Positions 25,296 through 38,399 of a stretch of 64,000 nt of DNA are shown here, one piece after another. Made by a program: the position numbers and the translations under genes. The stretch spans positions 23,412,501-23,476,500 of the forward strand of contig NC_079886.1 of the NCBI RefSeq assembly GCF_029227915.1. Direction: 5' to 3'. Within the stretch, counting starts at the first letter, position 1. The number at the start of each line of letters is the position of its first letter. The DNA is from Hydractinia symbiolongicarpus. Lineage: Eukaryota; Cnidaria; Hydrozoa; Anthoathecata; Hydractiniidae. The notes beneath the pieces were generated by a model that saw only the letters and a list, made by a program, of their open reading frames with translations, did not search any database and had not been told where the DNA came from.

Positions 25296-28200
25296 TTAAA
25301 CTATGGCATACTGTTCGTATAACAAGTCACGGATTTGATAATATTCTTCACATAAACCTCCTTCCACAGTGATTTTACCTTGTTCATTCTGCAAAAGAAA
25401 GATTTAGTTTTTGTCATCTCATTTCGATAAACCACAAAAATTGAAATGACGTGAAGAACGAAAGCTAAATACGATTAAAGGCAAGCAGAATGTTCTAATT
25501 TTCTGTCACCTTGTTATTACAATAACAATTTCCCTGGAAATAGTGGTAATAACAGTGAGAACAAACAACAAAAAGGTAAAAAGATGGATGCACACATAAA
25601 GAACAGTTTTAAAGTTCTTTGTGAACAGCGGTAAGGAAAGCTGTCATTAGAATCGCTTATTAAGAATAGGTACTTTAGACTTAATTTGTCGCTTTTTAAC
25701 TAAATGATAAATGCCGCCATTTCGTAATTTTTTAATCAAAGAAAACAAAGCAGTTAGGAAATTGTTATTGTTAAAGTGTTTTTGGATCTTGATTATGCGC
25801 ATGCGCCTTATTAAACGCAGGAGGGGAGGATTTATATATGAAGAATCATGTATATTTTTATTTATATTTATATATACAACAGGAAAAATTAAAAAACAAA
25901 ACCAGATTAAGAAAATATGCAATGGTGCTAATCACTTCACATAAGACGCATATTAGACCTCGTTAGCTAGCATAACAAAAAATATAGGTAGTTTAAAACA
26001 ATGACTTTTAAGCCTTGCAGTCTTAAAATGAAGAGATTGGATTACCTAATTCTTTTTTTTTCCCTGGGAACAAATTAACTACGCGGAATTTGCAAGAGGA
26101 ACTTGTTCCCACACGTGATGCAATGGAAATTAAATACGCGCGAAGCAGTTCTTAGCAAACCAAACAATTTTATTAACCATGTTAGCAGCGAGGCGCAGTG
26201 AACAAATGTTACTCCTGTTGTGACGAAGTTATAATTAAATGGTGGCCAGCACATGCAACAGAGAAACATGCCAAGACGCGAAAGCCTAATTAAAATATCT
26301 TATTGACAAATATTGCATATAAAAGCATGTCAGAATCGGCTAAGCTGAAAAACAATGAAAGCAATAGAGGAGGAAAAAAACAAGATAACAAGATTTCAGA
26401 ACAAAACAGCATGTCTAATCATGGTAAAACATTATTATTAAATAAACTGAAAGCATACGACATCTCTCGTGAACCTTTTATACTTTAAAATTTAAACTAT
26501 TTTATAAAACTGACTAAATTTAATTTAAAAAAGATCGTATAAACTGGACGTTATTAGGTTTGCAGAAATATGTACAAGACCTAATACCACAAACTAATTA
26601 ATAACGCATGGCTGGTTTCCACATGCTATATGTTGAAGCAAAGCTTATTCAGTTTTACGTGAGTATTGCAGCAAATTTATAAGTGAAAACCGGTTCACCA
26701 AAATGGTAGCATAGCGATAGTAGGTATATTAATTATTTCGATGATTTCCTATTTTTTTAAAAATTCTTTACTCGTGTGGTCTTTATTGACATTTTCAAAA
26801 ACAACAAAACCCAGCAGCGATACCGGGGGTAGATTTAATGAAAATAAGTATTTTTCTTTTATAGAAAGAATTTGATAGGTCTCTGGCGTATTGCTCAATG
26901 CTAAACATCACACAGCAATTCTGGACCATCAAGTGATGTGGATAAATAAGAAATTCAACCTTTGCATGAAAATAACAAATATGAAATATATTAGATCACG
27001 TGGCTACGAAAAGAAATTCTCCTCGGAAGGAAAGATCTCGACTACATCAAAATTTCGTCTTCATTAACGCAGAGAAGCTACTATAATTCCAGCCAACATG
27101 AATTCACAGTTCTGCTCTCGAAATTTGCAATAATTGGTGTCAAAACAATAACAAAGGAAAGGTATTGTAGCAAAGAAAATGCTTGACGAACTTCGCCCTA
27201 ATCCTCTTTGTAACTACATAGCTGGAAGCCTCACAAATGACATTCTTCTTGTTAATCAACATAGCATTGTTAAGAAGTTTTCATAGGCCAACTGTGGTAT
27301 TGTGGACTGTTCTCTGGTTTAATTCGCTCTGACAACGAAGTAAAAGAAATCTTCTGAAAAATAAATTCTGCAGTAAAAATATAATTCCTTTTGCTAGGGT
27401 GACTTTGGAAAAAAAAAACTGAGTACGTTATCCTGATCGAAGTCACAAGTCAAGCCGAAACATGTCAGCAGATAGCTGTCAAACATTCTTTCTTTTAAAT
27501 CATTTTATTAATTTTTAAAATACCTTTTGTTATGAAGAAACAATAAATCATGACAATAAGGGCCTGAGTACTAAAGTGACGAAACAAGTCTTGTTTTTTT
27601 TAAGATTTAATTTGAAAAGCAGTGAAAAACAAACACAACAAAGAAATCACGTGTCTCTCATATGTTTGCGTTCTCCATCCACAGAAGAACAAAACTAAAC
27701 ACTCTTCATGTAAACTTTTCAATCAATCAGGGGGGACAGACGATAAAAGTATGCTTTACAAATACGGAAAGGAAACCTTCTCGAATAACTTTTCACATGA
27801 AAGATGAAGTGAGAAACCATTAAGTCAACATTAGCGCGAATGAAAGAAAATTCTTCTTGTTTGGTTTGTAAAGAATAACACCTACGTCACTTAAGGCTAA
27901 AAAAAATTTTGTTGACGCCGCCGACATGTGTCGTAAACACAACGTCAACTTTACCGTTGTTTCTTGACGTGACAGATTTTGTTTTTCAAATACATTTGTT
28001 GCGTAGGCTTCCCAAGCTCCTTCCTAATTTGAAGTTTACCTACTACTCAAAAACAAGTTGAATTCATACGAAAAAGCTTGAAAAGATGTCCTTTTTGTAA
28101 AATCCTTATTGGTTTTTGAGATATAGGGCTTTAAAGTTTTGCTATTTATGTAAATTTATGACATCGAAATCTACTAATTTCTGTTATTAACCATAATTAT

Positions 28201-31200
28201 AATTATAATTTAAAACGCCCAACTGAATGACTGATAACATTTATAACCCTATATGCCGTAGTAAAACTGTCAAACACAAGACCTTATCCGGAGCTACTTG
28301 ATAATGTCATGCAAAATTAGTGGCACTTTGAAGTCTTAAGAATCGATCAAGATCTTTCAAAAAAATACAAATTCCTACGTAACTTTTAGAGCTCTTCATA
28401 TAAAATTAACTTGTTTCGAAATGAGAAATAAGCTTTACGCTAAGGTGTACACAAACTCTTATGCGTAAGTAGCTAACGAAAGTGAAGATAAAGGATACAC
28501 GAGAAATCAATAAGAAGTGAACATGAAGTAATGGTTCTCTTCTGTACTCTCACACTTCCCTTCTGCATTTTGACACTTTTTTTGCACTTAACACTTCTCC
28601 GCACGTGGTCCGAAACCTTTTTTCACAACTAAATTTAAAAATCTGGTCCGCAATTTTACAGCTTTTGTCTAGTATAGAAGTATACATGGCGAACACGTGT
28701 TCATTTTACCAATAATGACCAGTCCGGTATAAATTTCGGTAAAGTGTGTGTTGAAAAAGATCACGAAACACCACAATGTATTTTTACCTAAAGAATATGG
28801 TCCACTCCCCATAAGATTTTTGCAGAGTTATTAATTACTAAGAACACTTGATCTTTTTCATGGCCTGGAACCGGTATGTCATTTTTTCACACTCATCTCC
28901 AGAATATTTCGCCGTCATCTTTTATATATCGGAAAGCTATTATTATTATTCCAAATATTTACACAGGACTAGTCGTTAGCCCGTGGAAAATCCACGGGTT
29001 CGCCCGTCGTTTTTGTACCGCATTGCGTGCGTCTTGCTACTCGCGCAGCTAAGCTACCATTTTGCGTGACAGACAGACAGACAGACGTATACGGGTATTA
29101 TAATATAGATATATATAGCTACACCTGTACCATATACTTCGAAACTAAATAGGCGCTTATAAATACAGAATAAAAAAAATAACCCAGTACTAAAGTTGTT
29201 CAGACCACTTGCTTATAAACAAGTTGCTTATAAAATGTCATGCATGAATGCATGCATGCGAAGTCGAGGTTGATACCACTGCTGTATCATTTCATGTTGT
29301 GTGCTGCAATTTTTATTAGGATATTTTCGTGTAACCAGATTCTCAAATACTTATTTCATTACCCTCTTTGTTAACAGGATTAACGCGTAACAATAATTTA
29401 AACACTCACATTTTCAAGCAATTTGCAGAGTTCATATTATTTCTTACATGTCCCGCACGCATGTTAAATAATTAACGACTCACAAAGTGTTGAAGGAAAA
29501 TATCTCCCGCCAAGTTGTAGTTGAAAAGGTTAAAAGTTGAAAACTTAATATGTGACTGCAGCAAGAAAAATACCGTGATTATCTCAAAAGATCCAAGCAG
29601 AAACTTACAGGGGAAAGATACAGGACTTACACGGAAGAAAACAGAACTCACAGGGGAGAATTACAAGATATGCTAGGGAGGGAATCGGACTTACAGGAAA
29701 ACAAACGAATTCAGAAAGAAAGGGATAAAACTATTTGAATATTCACTTACTCTTTTTACGGCGACGATATTATTACAGACAAGAACACCACCAGCGAATT
29801 CAGCCTGTATCAAGAACAAAGTATTTAAAAATCAAGATAAATTTTGTGATAGACAAAAGTTTTCATGCATGACTAATAAACAGACCACGAAAATAAAGGA
29901 CGCCAACATAAACGAACGCCTCTTTAACAAACGACCGTTTCTTTAATAAGGATGTTAATGAGCTGCCCTTGCAAACGTCCATCATAAAAAATTTTAAGTC
30001 TTATTTTTCGAATTGGTTTTTGTTCCGAGCCAAATGTATTTCGAATCAGGGTTTCCACACTAGGAACAAAAAAAATGCGTTAAATAGCCAGTTAGGAAAA
30101 TAACAAAATCAGTTTATGCTAACATTGCTTTTCCGCCATTTTAAATTTTTCTGTAATGAATTATTTACACTTTGCCTAAAATGCTCATTCCGGATCGAAA
30201 AACATGCTACTTAAGACACCGGAGCGGATTGATTCTGTTTTATTTCCCGGGTCGTACCAAACGCAGCGTGCACACGAAACAACCCGAAACAAAAATTAAT
30301 TCGGAATAACAACAACCTGAAAATTGTGAACATACCCTGTGTTTCAAGGGACGTTGAAGAAGCAATGTTAAGTGACACATAAAACACTACATCGTCACTA
30401 CATAATACTACATTACATTAACGAAGCATTTTTCAATATGCCGTATCTGTTATGTCAATTTTTTTCATTGGTTGTGAAGTTACGCTTCCTTTCTCTTTCC
30501 AGCAAATGATTAAGAAAGGCTACATACCTGTATCCCAGATTTAGTGAGTACTTGTTTAAAATCACTTAATCTTGGTTCATCGATAAAAACCGTGGTGTGA
30601 CTGGGTATCTAAATAAATAAAAATTGAATCAGCAAACCAGCGAACAGACAGAAGGAAGAGCGAAAAATGTACGAACAAAGATGATGATATGTCCTACCAG
30701 TTCTGGGGGCAGTTGTTCCAACACTGGTACGACATCTTTGCTTTTATATTCATCAGTCTCCATTTTATCAAACTTTTCTCCCCTCTCCTCCATCACCAGT
30801 TGGCCATCTACCCATGCTAACTCCGTGTCTTGAGCAGTGGCAAATTTTAGAGAGCTGACCAACGAATCTTTTAATTTCACCTGAAAACACAGTATAGATA
30901 TTAGCAAGGAATTTCTCGCTGTTTCATACGTGTAACAACTTTTATACGACAACTACGAAGATTGCTACCAGAGAAAAAGCAAATGTGAGATCAAGAGGAG
31001 TGAAAGCTCTGATAAACGAGGTCTAATTTATGACCTGCCAATGTTCAATGGTCAGAAACAATACTCAGGACCAATCCCAATTATGAACCTACTAAACTCA
31101 TATACAATATTTAGTCCCTTACACAGCAGTATTAATTCAGTCATTTTAGATAAGGAACGGCAGAAAACTTTTTTACTTGATATATATGACTTTCCCTAGT

Positions 31201-34200
31201 AGCGTCCACCATTTCATTTTCTTTCGGGGTGAATATTCGTGAAACATTCATTGTATTACTGGAGCGACAGTATTCGGATAGTGCTTTGGTAGCTTTTCGT
31301 GTACCATGCACAACTATCTAAAGAAAATGACACCTGTAAATTTTGTATTGAGAATCGAGGATTAATCTGGCATGCCAGTGACTTTTCAGGGAAAGCCCTT
31401 TGACAGGACCCTCGTTGATAGCAGAACCAATAGAAACTGAAGAGGCTATCCTGGGTAAAAAATTTCAATAATAATAATAATATTTTTTGTTCTCAAAACA
31501 TATTTAAACAGTGTTTGGTCGCTTTTGTAATGTCTGCTTAGAGGCAAAAAATTCATAACTTCTTTTGCGCACCCAACGGGAAATTGTGCTCGAACCAATT
31601 AATATCATGCGTAATTAAAACTGCATACCGAAGCAGCGTCTTTCTTAATATATATAAAAAATTATGCTATTAAAAAGTGGATACTCATACGAGATATAAA
31701 TTAAAAAAGGAATATGAGAAATGCGGAAATATCATTGCGCATACAACAAAGACATCAAGGAGATGAAAGTGAGCAGGGTCATAACTTACAAGTTGCCTTG
31801 GTTTCACCAACGTGAGAATTCTTTTAACAGACTCTCCATCAGAACGTCCTTCGAAATCAATATATGTTATTTGACATCTAAAAGTTGGTCACCAATTATA
31901 TAATCAAACAAAGCAGGCTCTGCGAAGGAGTGCTAGTGAAGCATATTACAGTCAAGTAAACATAATCTTACCTGACATCAACTGTGACTTTCTTCATTAC
32001 ACTTTTCGTTGGAATCTCCTTCATTTCTGTTAAAAGAGAAATTAATAAATACGTAAATAAATAGATAATAAAATGTAAAAGAAACCATGCCAGTATCTAC
32101 TAGGGTTAGAGGGAGGGATGGTCCTCCCACCCCAAACAAATGAAAATGGGGGAAAACATCATCTCTTTTCTTTAATTACCACAACCAACAATGGGATTTT
32201 ATTACAGAACACAAACTACATCGTTTTTAGATGATCTAAACAGTTCAGTTTGCGAAATTTTCCAACTTTCAAAGTCAACTATGTTAGCCTCATGGGTAGA
32301 AACTATATCATCCTCACCCTCTACCTCCCCCCCCCCCCCCCCTTCCTCTCCAAAAAAAAAAGCAACAACTTTGTTACCTACGTGTTCGGAAACGTAGCAA
32401 CTGGTTGTATTTAAAATATTTCCAACTACTTCTAAAATTTACTAAGTATGTTTAGAATAAGCCCGGACATAAATGCCACACATGAAAACTAACTAATTCG
32501 AAATACGATTTTCTCGCTATATTTCGAATATTTAGATTTAACCAAATAATGATTCTTTTTAATTTTTTAGAATTTATACTTGGCACGATTCAGTAAACTT
32601 TTTTCTAAACAACTTCTTACAGAAAAACATAATTTCATCATTTCAGACAGTTTGCTGTACCTACCTAACACTTCCATGTCTTCTTTAATGTCTTGAAACT
32701 TACTCTCTGGTACTTCTTCTTCTAATGTTGTAGGTTCAGTGATCATGTAGTCTTCTGGTCTACAAAACAAAATCAACAACAATTTCAGTTGCCTTTAAAA
32801 GTCAAAAAAGACAAAAATATTATAACATCGAGAACAAATATCTTAAGGAAATTAATTTTTACCAGAATTAAATTTCACGAATTTCGCGCGATTTTGTCAA
32901 TTTTGCGATAATTAGTTCTCACTAAAATTACTAGGAAATTCGTTATTCGCAAAATTCACGAAAAATTTTTTTTTTCTTTTTGAAAAATCATTTACCTTAA
33001 TTATATCTCTGATCTAACCACAACTACACAACCTGCACAAAAGCCTTTTGAATAACGATATAAATTAAAAAAAAAATGTAATTAAACTTCTTTTTCGCGA
33101 AATTCGCGAATTTAACACTCGCGAAATATTAGGGCTTTCTAACTTCTCGAAAATTAGGTTTTATTTTAAAAAAACTTTCCAGCGAAACTTAGTTCCCTGA
33201 AGGTAAGGTTTGTACTGGTTTTTGACTCTTTAGTAGCAGTTGAAAAATTTGTGTGGACGTACTTGATAATTTCTCCATAATCATCCCACTTCAAACGTTC
33301 TTCTTTGTAGGGAAACATTGGATAAATTTTCGCTTGCTTAAAAAAACTGCTTTTGTGACGAAGCTAATAAAAAGGTATAACATAAAATAAAAAAGTAATA
33401 GGAAAAACAGTAATTATAATAACAATTTCCAAAAGTTCTCTAACAACATAACACAAGCACGCTATATTTTAAAACGACACTATTATCGTCTGGAGTTTTC
33501 AACCATTAACCAACCAACCACTAAAAATGTTGTATAGTGTACTACATTTTAAAAGCCCACTTTTATATCCATAAATTTAGTGCATAGCCTGGATGAATAA
33601 CTACACTAGATTTGATATCCAAAGAGACTATCCTACCTTTTCATCAGTCAACATGAGATCATATTTCGATTTAGTTGCATTCATTGTTGCATCTTCATTT
33701 TCATCTTCACTCTCGCTTTCTTCTTTAAAAACATTTTCGTGTCTATAAAAAAGGTAAATGACATGTTAAAGTAGAAGAACATTTGTAAAATACTGAGGGA
33801 AGTTATATGAGTGATTGCTTAAGCACAACAACCAATAACTTCTGAAATCTTAAAACGCAGGCAAGATTATGGTGCTACACATAAATGTGTTGACAAAACT
33901 GAGATAACAGGTTTTTAGGTCACATATCTCTGAGAGCCATTGGCCATTTCCCGAAACAGCACTAAAAAATTCTTATGAAATCCTTATAATGGGAAAATTC
34001 AATAGGATTATTCTTAGAACTTCAACACCAAAACACAACTTTATTTTGTTAAAAGAAATCATTTTGCAAAAAAATTCTAAAAAACTTTTGTATTTCGCGT
34101 CTATAAATCATTGTGCGTTCAGCGGCATAATTCGCCAGCCGTCGAACCGATTTTACAAATGATTAATATAAAAGTCGTTGAATTAAACATTTTTGCTCAA

Positions 34201-34358
34201 GGCGTAATAGGTTATAGTTGGCTAAGGCGTCGTAGCGTGGAAGGCAGTTTTTCTTAAAAGAAAATTTTCGCAAAAAAACTCATTGATGACGTAGAAATCA
34301 CCCATTTCGGACGTAGTTAGGAGTTTAAAAGCAATACTATCCTCGCAAGCGAGATAGT

Positions 34359-34401
<43 letters not shown>

Positions 34402-37400
34402 GTAAAATTCAAAACCTGCTAAATCAGTTTAATTACAGAGAACCTTCGCTAAACACTAAATTCAATTTTCGACATGACAAGGATCTTTTAAAATTAACAA
34501 ATAACAAGTATAAAATTTAGAAGGAGAAAATAAATACCATGAAAAAACGAACATCGACTAGACTAACCTGCTTTCTGATTCTATGGATTTGCGAGTCAAT
34601 TTTAATTGTCTTGCCTTTTCCTTTTCAACTTCTAAATATTGTGCTAATTCAGCTCCTTCCAATTTCACTTTATGTGCAACCTAGTGTAACATGGATCAGT
34701 TGAAAATATATACAAAGAGAAATTATCTAGGGTGACCATGCTTTAAACAGAGCACAAAAGTAAATATGTTAAACAAAATAAGAAATTTAACATTTTTTTA
34801 AGGTTAAAAAGCTAAATTTTTATTATTTTGATGAAGATTTTGAGTTACTAAGATTTTTGAAAACTTTTAAGGGGGAATAATTGCCCTTGTAATCCTACCT
34901 ATTAAATAAAAAGGTTCCAATAAACCTTGTTTGCCTATCAGATTTAGTAAATTATGCTAAGTAGATACCAACAACATACGTACGTCTAATTCAACAACTC
35001 CTATGTTAGGATTGTCAATTAATGTTCTGGCTAAGGATCCAGGAGCAGTTTTATATGTAAAGATGACACTATTTTTTGGATTGGACGCCCATTCGATGAA
35101 CAACTCTCGTGAGAAACCACTGTTTAAATCTGCGGTACTGGCTAGCACAACCTACATGGAGGTAACTGAGACGCTAAAAAATCTGCATTATGAATATATA
35201 CAATATAAGTATAGTATATTAGGTAATACACCAAAGAAGAGCTAAACTTTTTTCTATTTTGTAACTTGAGAAAAAAACATTTAGGATGATTGACATCCAT
35301 AAAAGTCGTTTTATCATTGTAACAACATTGTAAACTGAAATTGTATGGGAATTTAGCAGTTCTCAAACTCAATGTCAAGAACATTTAGATACCTTTGGTG
35401 ATGAAATCTGTTCAAGATCTTTCATTGTGTGGCATTGGGTAATATTTCTAAATAAACAAAGCATATATCGTTATAATGTGTTTGTTGGTTTTCCACTTAG
35501 CACAATAAATTTACAATTATTTGGTGTTTCTTAGTTTATTTCAAATACAAAGACATAAGAAATTACAAAAGCTTACTTAAAAGCAAATGGGTTTGATCGT
35601 GCAGTTTCAAATGTTTTCATCATACGATCGCTCATCCATTCAACCTAAAAATTTGATTAGTTTACATACTTTTATCTGCAACAAACGAAATCTTTTGTGC
35701 AGCATTAGTAGTGGCATTTTTGTTGTCTTGACTGATCAAGTTTTACTCTTTCCTTTGTTTATAAGAGACATAGTTGTGTTTTTTGAATCCATAGAACATT
35801 CCTCTTATAACTTAAAAAATGTTTCTCAGTGAGAGCTATGTCCGTTTATTATTTTTACTGATATTTTACATGTTAGCAGCTAACAGTACCTGCAATCTTT
35901 ATGTCTGTAAAAAGAATGTTTATTATGGAGATTTGTGTTAAATAGTTTGTGCCCTTATTACCTCCTTTGATAGAATTACTTGTTTACTACCCATTTGCAA
36001 CATAGACTTTTTACATCCCTTTCCTTAATTCTGCAATATTTTCACACAATCCCTTGTAGGCCTAATACATTATTTTAGCCTCACTTAATCATAGAAAATC
36101 ATACACATAAATAGAAAACATAAAGAAAAATTAAATTTGTTTGGCATTAACACGTTCATGGCTCCTTTGTCAAGGTTTTACAAAATGCTTGTAACAATGT
36201 AATCCTTTCTACGTAACAAACAATAAGCTTGTGTGGGTATATATTTAAATCTATTAAAAAAATGACTTACTTGACTTTTTGCAAATTCCACTACATTATA
36301 ACTGACATTATTTAGAATAGCTAATGAGTATGCACATAACCCAGAATCCTTTGATCGCCACAACTGGTCCTATTATGAAGAAGAATATCACTTGAATTTT
36401 AATGCTACCAATAAAGAAGTAGCTAACAAACTTTGAAATAGATTTACTTACAAGCAACTGTGTCAATTCTAAGATGCGACCAGCAGTATCAACAGCCAGC
36501 AAGACATTCCCATCTTTACGTACTGCTGATAAAATGGTATCTAAAAGAAAGAAAATTGGGTGTATTATTATTCATAATATTTTAAAACCAAAACTTTCTT
36601 CCCAACTTGAGATAAACGGATAAAAATGTTAGAAAAATCTAGGGAGGTAAATGGCATTTGAGTTTTGAGAAGCTCTTGCTATTTTAATAATTTCCTCTGC
36701 CAAATAAATCCATGTTAGTAGTAAAACGTCCACATATTTATAACATACTCATCAGCTGTATATCCCTTTCTCGTCTTCGTGCTTGTACATTAAGTACCGT
36801 TAATGCATCTGTTATGAGAAGTGATGGTCTGCTTAGAGTCTCCAAGACTGCACCATTTAAATGACTATATATTTAATACAAATAAATTTAGTAACAATAG
36901 AAGTCAAACTGAAGAAAGTATGAAAGAATGCATTATCCCTAAACCACAATTTCCTAATGAAAAGAAAAAACAAAAAACCAAAAAACTATATGAAAAGGGA
37001 AAAGTTTTTTATTCCATACTAATAATGTTATGAGCGTTGTAAGAATATATTTTCTAAGACAATTTGAGACAAATTTGAGTATATTTATTTCCACAAATTA
37101 CATTTTAAATAATGTTTTAAAAATATTGTGCGTGTGAAATTACAGTAATGCACATAACATGAGATAACAATGTGCTTTATAGTACGATCTCTCAGGTCCA
37201 ATTAAGAACAAAGAAATTCAAACAAACCCCCACCCTGCTCTGGGTATAAAGAATCACATCTTACATTTCTTTCTTATGGTTATAGTCAACAGCATATATG
37301 ATATCTTCTTCACCTTCCTTCATTATCTTCCACATTGTACCACCTATCATGTGACCAGCAGCATATGGTGTAATGCTCAGACCATGGCCACGCCCTTCAA

Positions 37401-38367
37401 GTTAAAAAGTGAAATCCCAGTTAGTTGAGAAACATAATTTTCTTACTAGGATAATTCGGTGACATTGAAAACAAATAGAATGAATGGTATAGTTAATACA
37501 TATAAATGCTACAGCCTACAAGAAAATTAATTCAATAAAAAAATTTCATTAGTATTACACTTTGTACAATACTGGAAAAGATATCTACAAGAGCATCTTT
37601 CAGTGGATTTGAACAAGTTAACGATTAATCAGCTTTTAGTAAAAATTGAAAGACTGGACAAATGTTTGTGTGGCTGTAAACCATTGTGTGCCTCTATACT
37701 GATCTTACATATTTACCTTTGAGACTAACATGTTGAGAATATTTCAGCTGAATAATTTTGTCAAAAGCAGAATCAACATCATCTAGGGTATAATGTGGAA
37801 ACTCTTGATAATTTTGGTGGGACTAAAAAACAAAAAAATCATAAAAAGCCACAGTACTGGAACATTAAAATTAGTGTCAAAATGACAAAATGGCAGGCTA
37901 TACTCACCTGATAAAAGTCGTACAAAAACATCTGTCCCATCTTGTATACAGGAATAGTTGCATACACCGGACAGTGAAGGTTGCATTTTCCAACTAGATA
38001 TGGTAGTGCACCAATATGGTAGATGTCAGGGTGCGTCAGTAAAATTGCATCAATAGAATGTGCATGCCTATATTAGATACATTTTTACATTAACCAAAAA
38101 AACTAAAAATGTGTGCTAGCATTTATTACACTCAAAACACTGTTGCATAAAAGGCATAAATATCTGGATATTGGGAAAGTTAAATCCTAATAGGAATTCT
38201 GTAAATCTAAAAACAAACCTGCAAATATTGTCCACTACGTTAGGATCAAGATTCTCATCCCATCCACAATCCAAAAGAAATTTGAATTCATCTACTTGTA
38301 ACAAATAACACAGAGGCCCTTCATTTTGTGCTCCAGAAAGAGCTGTAAAATGGATGATAGATGTCAT
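25296..38367 (-). CDS. CPSF2: Cleavage and polyadenylation specificity factor subunit 2 (CPSF100)
   Basis: 21 coding exons, 749 residues (human about 782). From the 5' end: 38367-38219, 38067-37908, 37822-37717, 37394-37265, 36864-36749, 36540-36452, 36369-36271, 35644-35577, 35447-35393, 35151-34984, 34680-34568, 33742-33637, 33363-33263, 32759-32665, 32026-31972, 31877-31790, 31317-31177, 30880-30698, 30608-30528, 29804-29751, 25388-25296. It begins [38 protein letters not shown]-like and ends [11 protein letters not shown], as in animal CPSF2. The metallo-beta-lactamase fold is degenerate ([13 protein letters not shown] instead of HxHxDH), as expected of the non-catalytic partner of CPSF73. 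The beta-CASP region holds [25 protein letters not shown] and [15 protein letters not shown]. An acidic [12 protein letters not shown] segment precedes [10 protein letters not shown]. The product acts in nuclear pre-mRNA 3'-end cleavage. Confidence 0.95.
28964..29110 (+). repeat. Retroelement-type repeat with gacagacagacag tail
   Basis: Starts gactagtcgttagcccgtgg, contains a ccgtgg/ccacgg hairpin, and ends gacagacagacagacgtatacgggtattataatatagat, a tail style I associate with dispersed retroposons of marine invertebrates. Lies in the 4.4-kb last intron of CPSF2. A fragment lies inverted at 15210. Confidence 0.6.
31355..31484 (+). mobile_element. SINE-like repeat, copy 1
   Basis: Shares with 59317-59450 the ordered words ggctttt/gactttt, ggaaagc, gactcgttg/ccctcgttg, tagcag-accaatag, ctatcctgggt and a 3' (ata)n/(aat)n tail. 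The 5' part is decayed. Lies in the CPSF2 intron upstream of the exon at 31177-31317. Confidence 0.55.
32327..32342 (+). repeat. Poly(C) run
   Basis: Sixteen consecutive C within a CPSF2 intron. Confidence 0.9.
32860..33190. repeat. AT-rich repeat rich in cgcgaa/ttcgcg words
   Basis: Contains several inverted and direct copies of aaattcgcgaa-like words (ttcgcgcgat, cgcaaaattcacgaa, cgcgaaattcgcgaat, ctcgcgaaat). It looks like a degenerate palindromic element in a CPSF2 intron. Termini are not definable by eye. Confidence 0.4.
34359..34401 (+). repeat. (CAA)n microsatellite
   Basis: About 14 uninterrupted caa units in a CPSF2 intron. Confidence 0.9.
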
Positions 38368-38399
38368 GTTTGTTCTATATATATACACCAGCTACATGC

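Noticed and set aside
26050-26125. ccctgggaac/cttgttccc words as a CAACCTCG-family end
   Set aside because: Lacks the gaggttg terminus and any partner end. Probably a chance palindrome.
34359-34401. Regular spacing suggesting a CRISPR-like array
   Set aside because: It is a plain trinucleotide microsatellite in a CPSF2 intron of a eukaryotic genome.
38365-38388. Upstream codons (MYIYRTN) as the CPSF2 start
   Set aside because: The family start is MTSII, at 38367. The upstream extension is not conserved and lies in likely 5' UTR.
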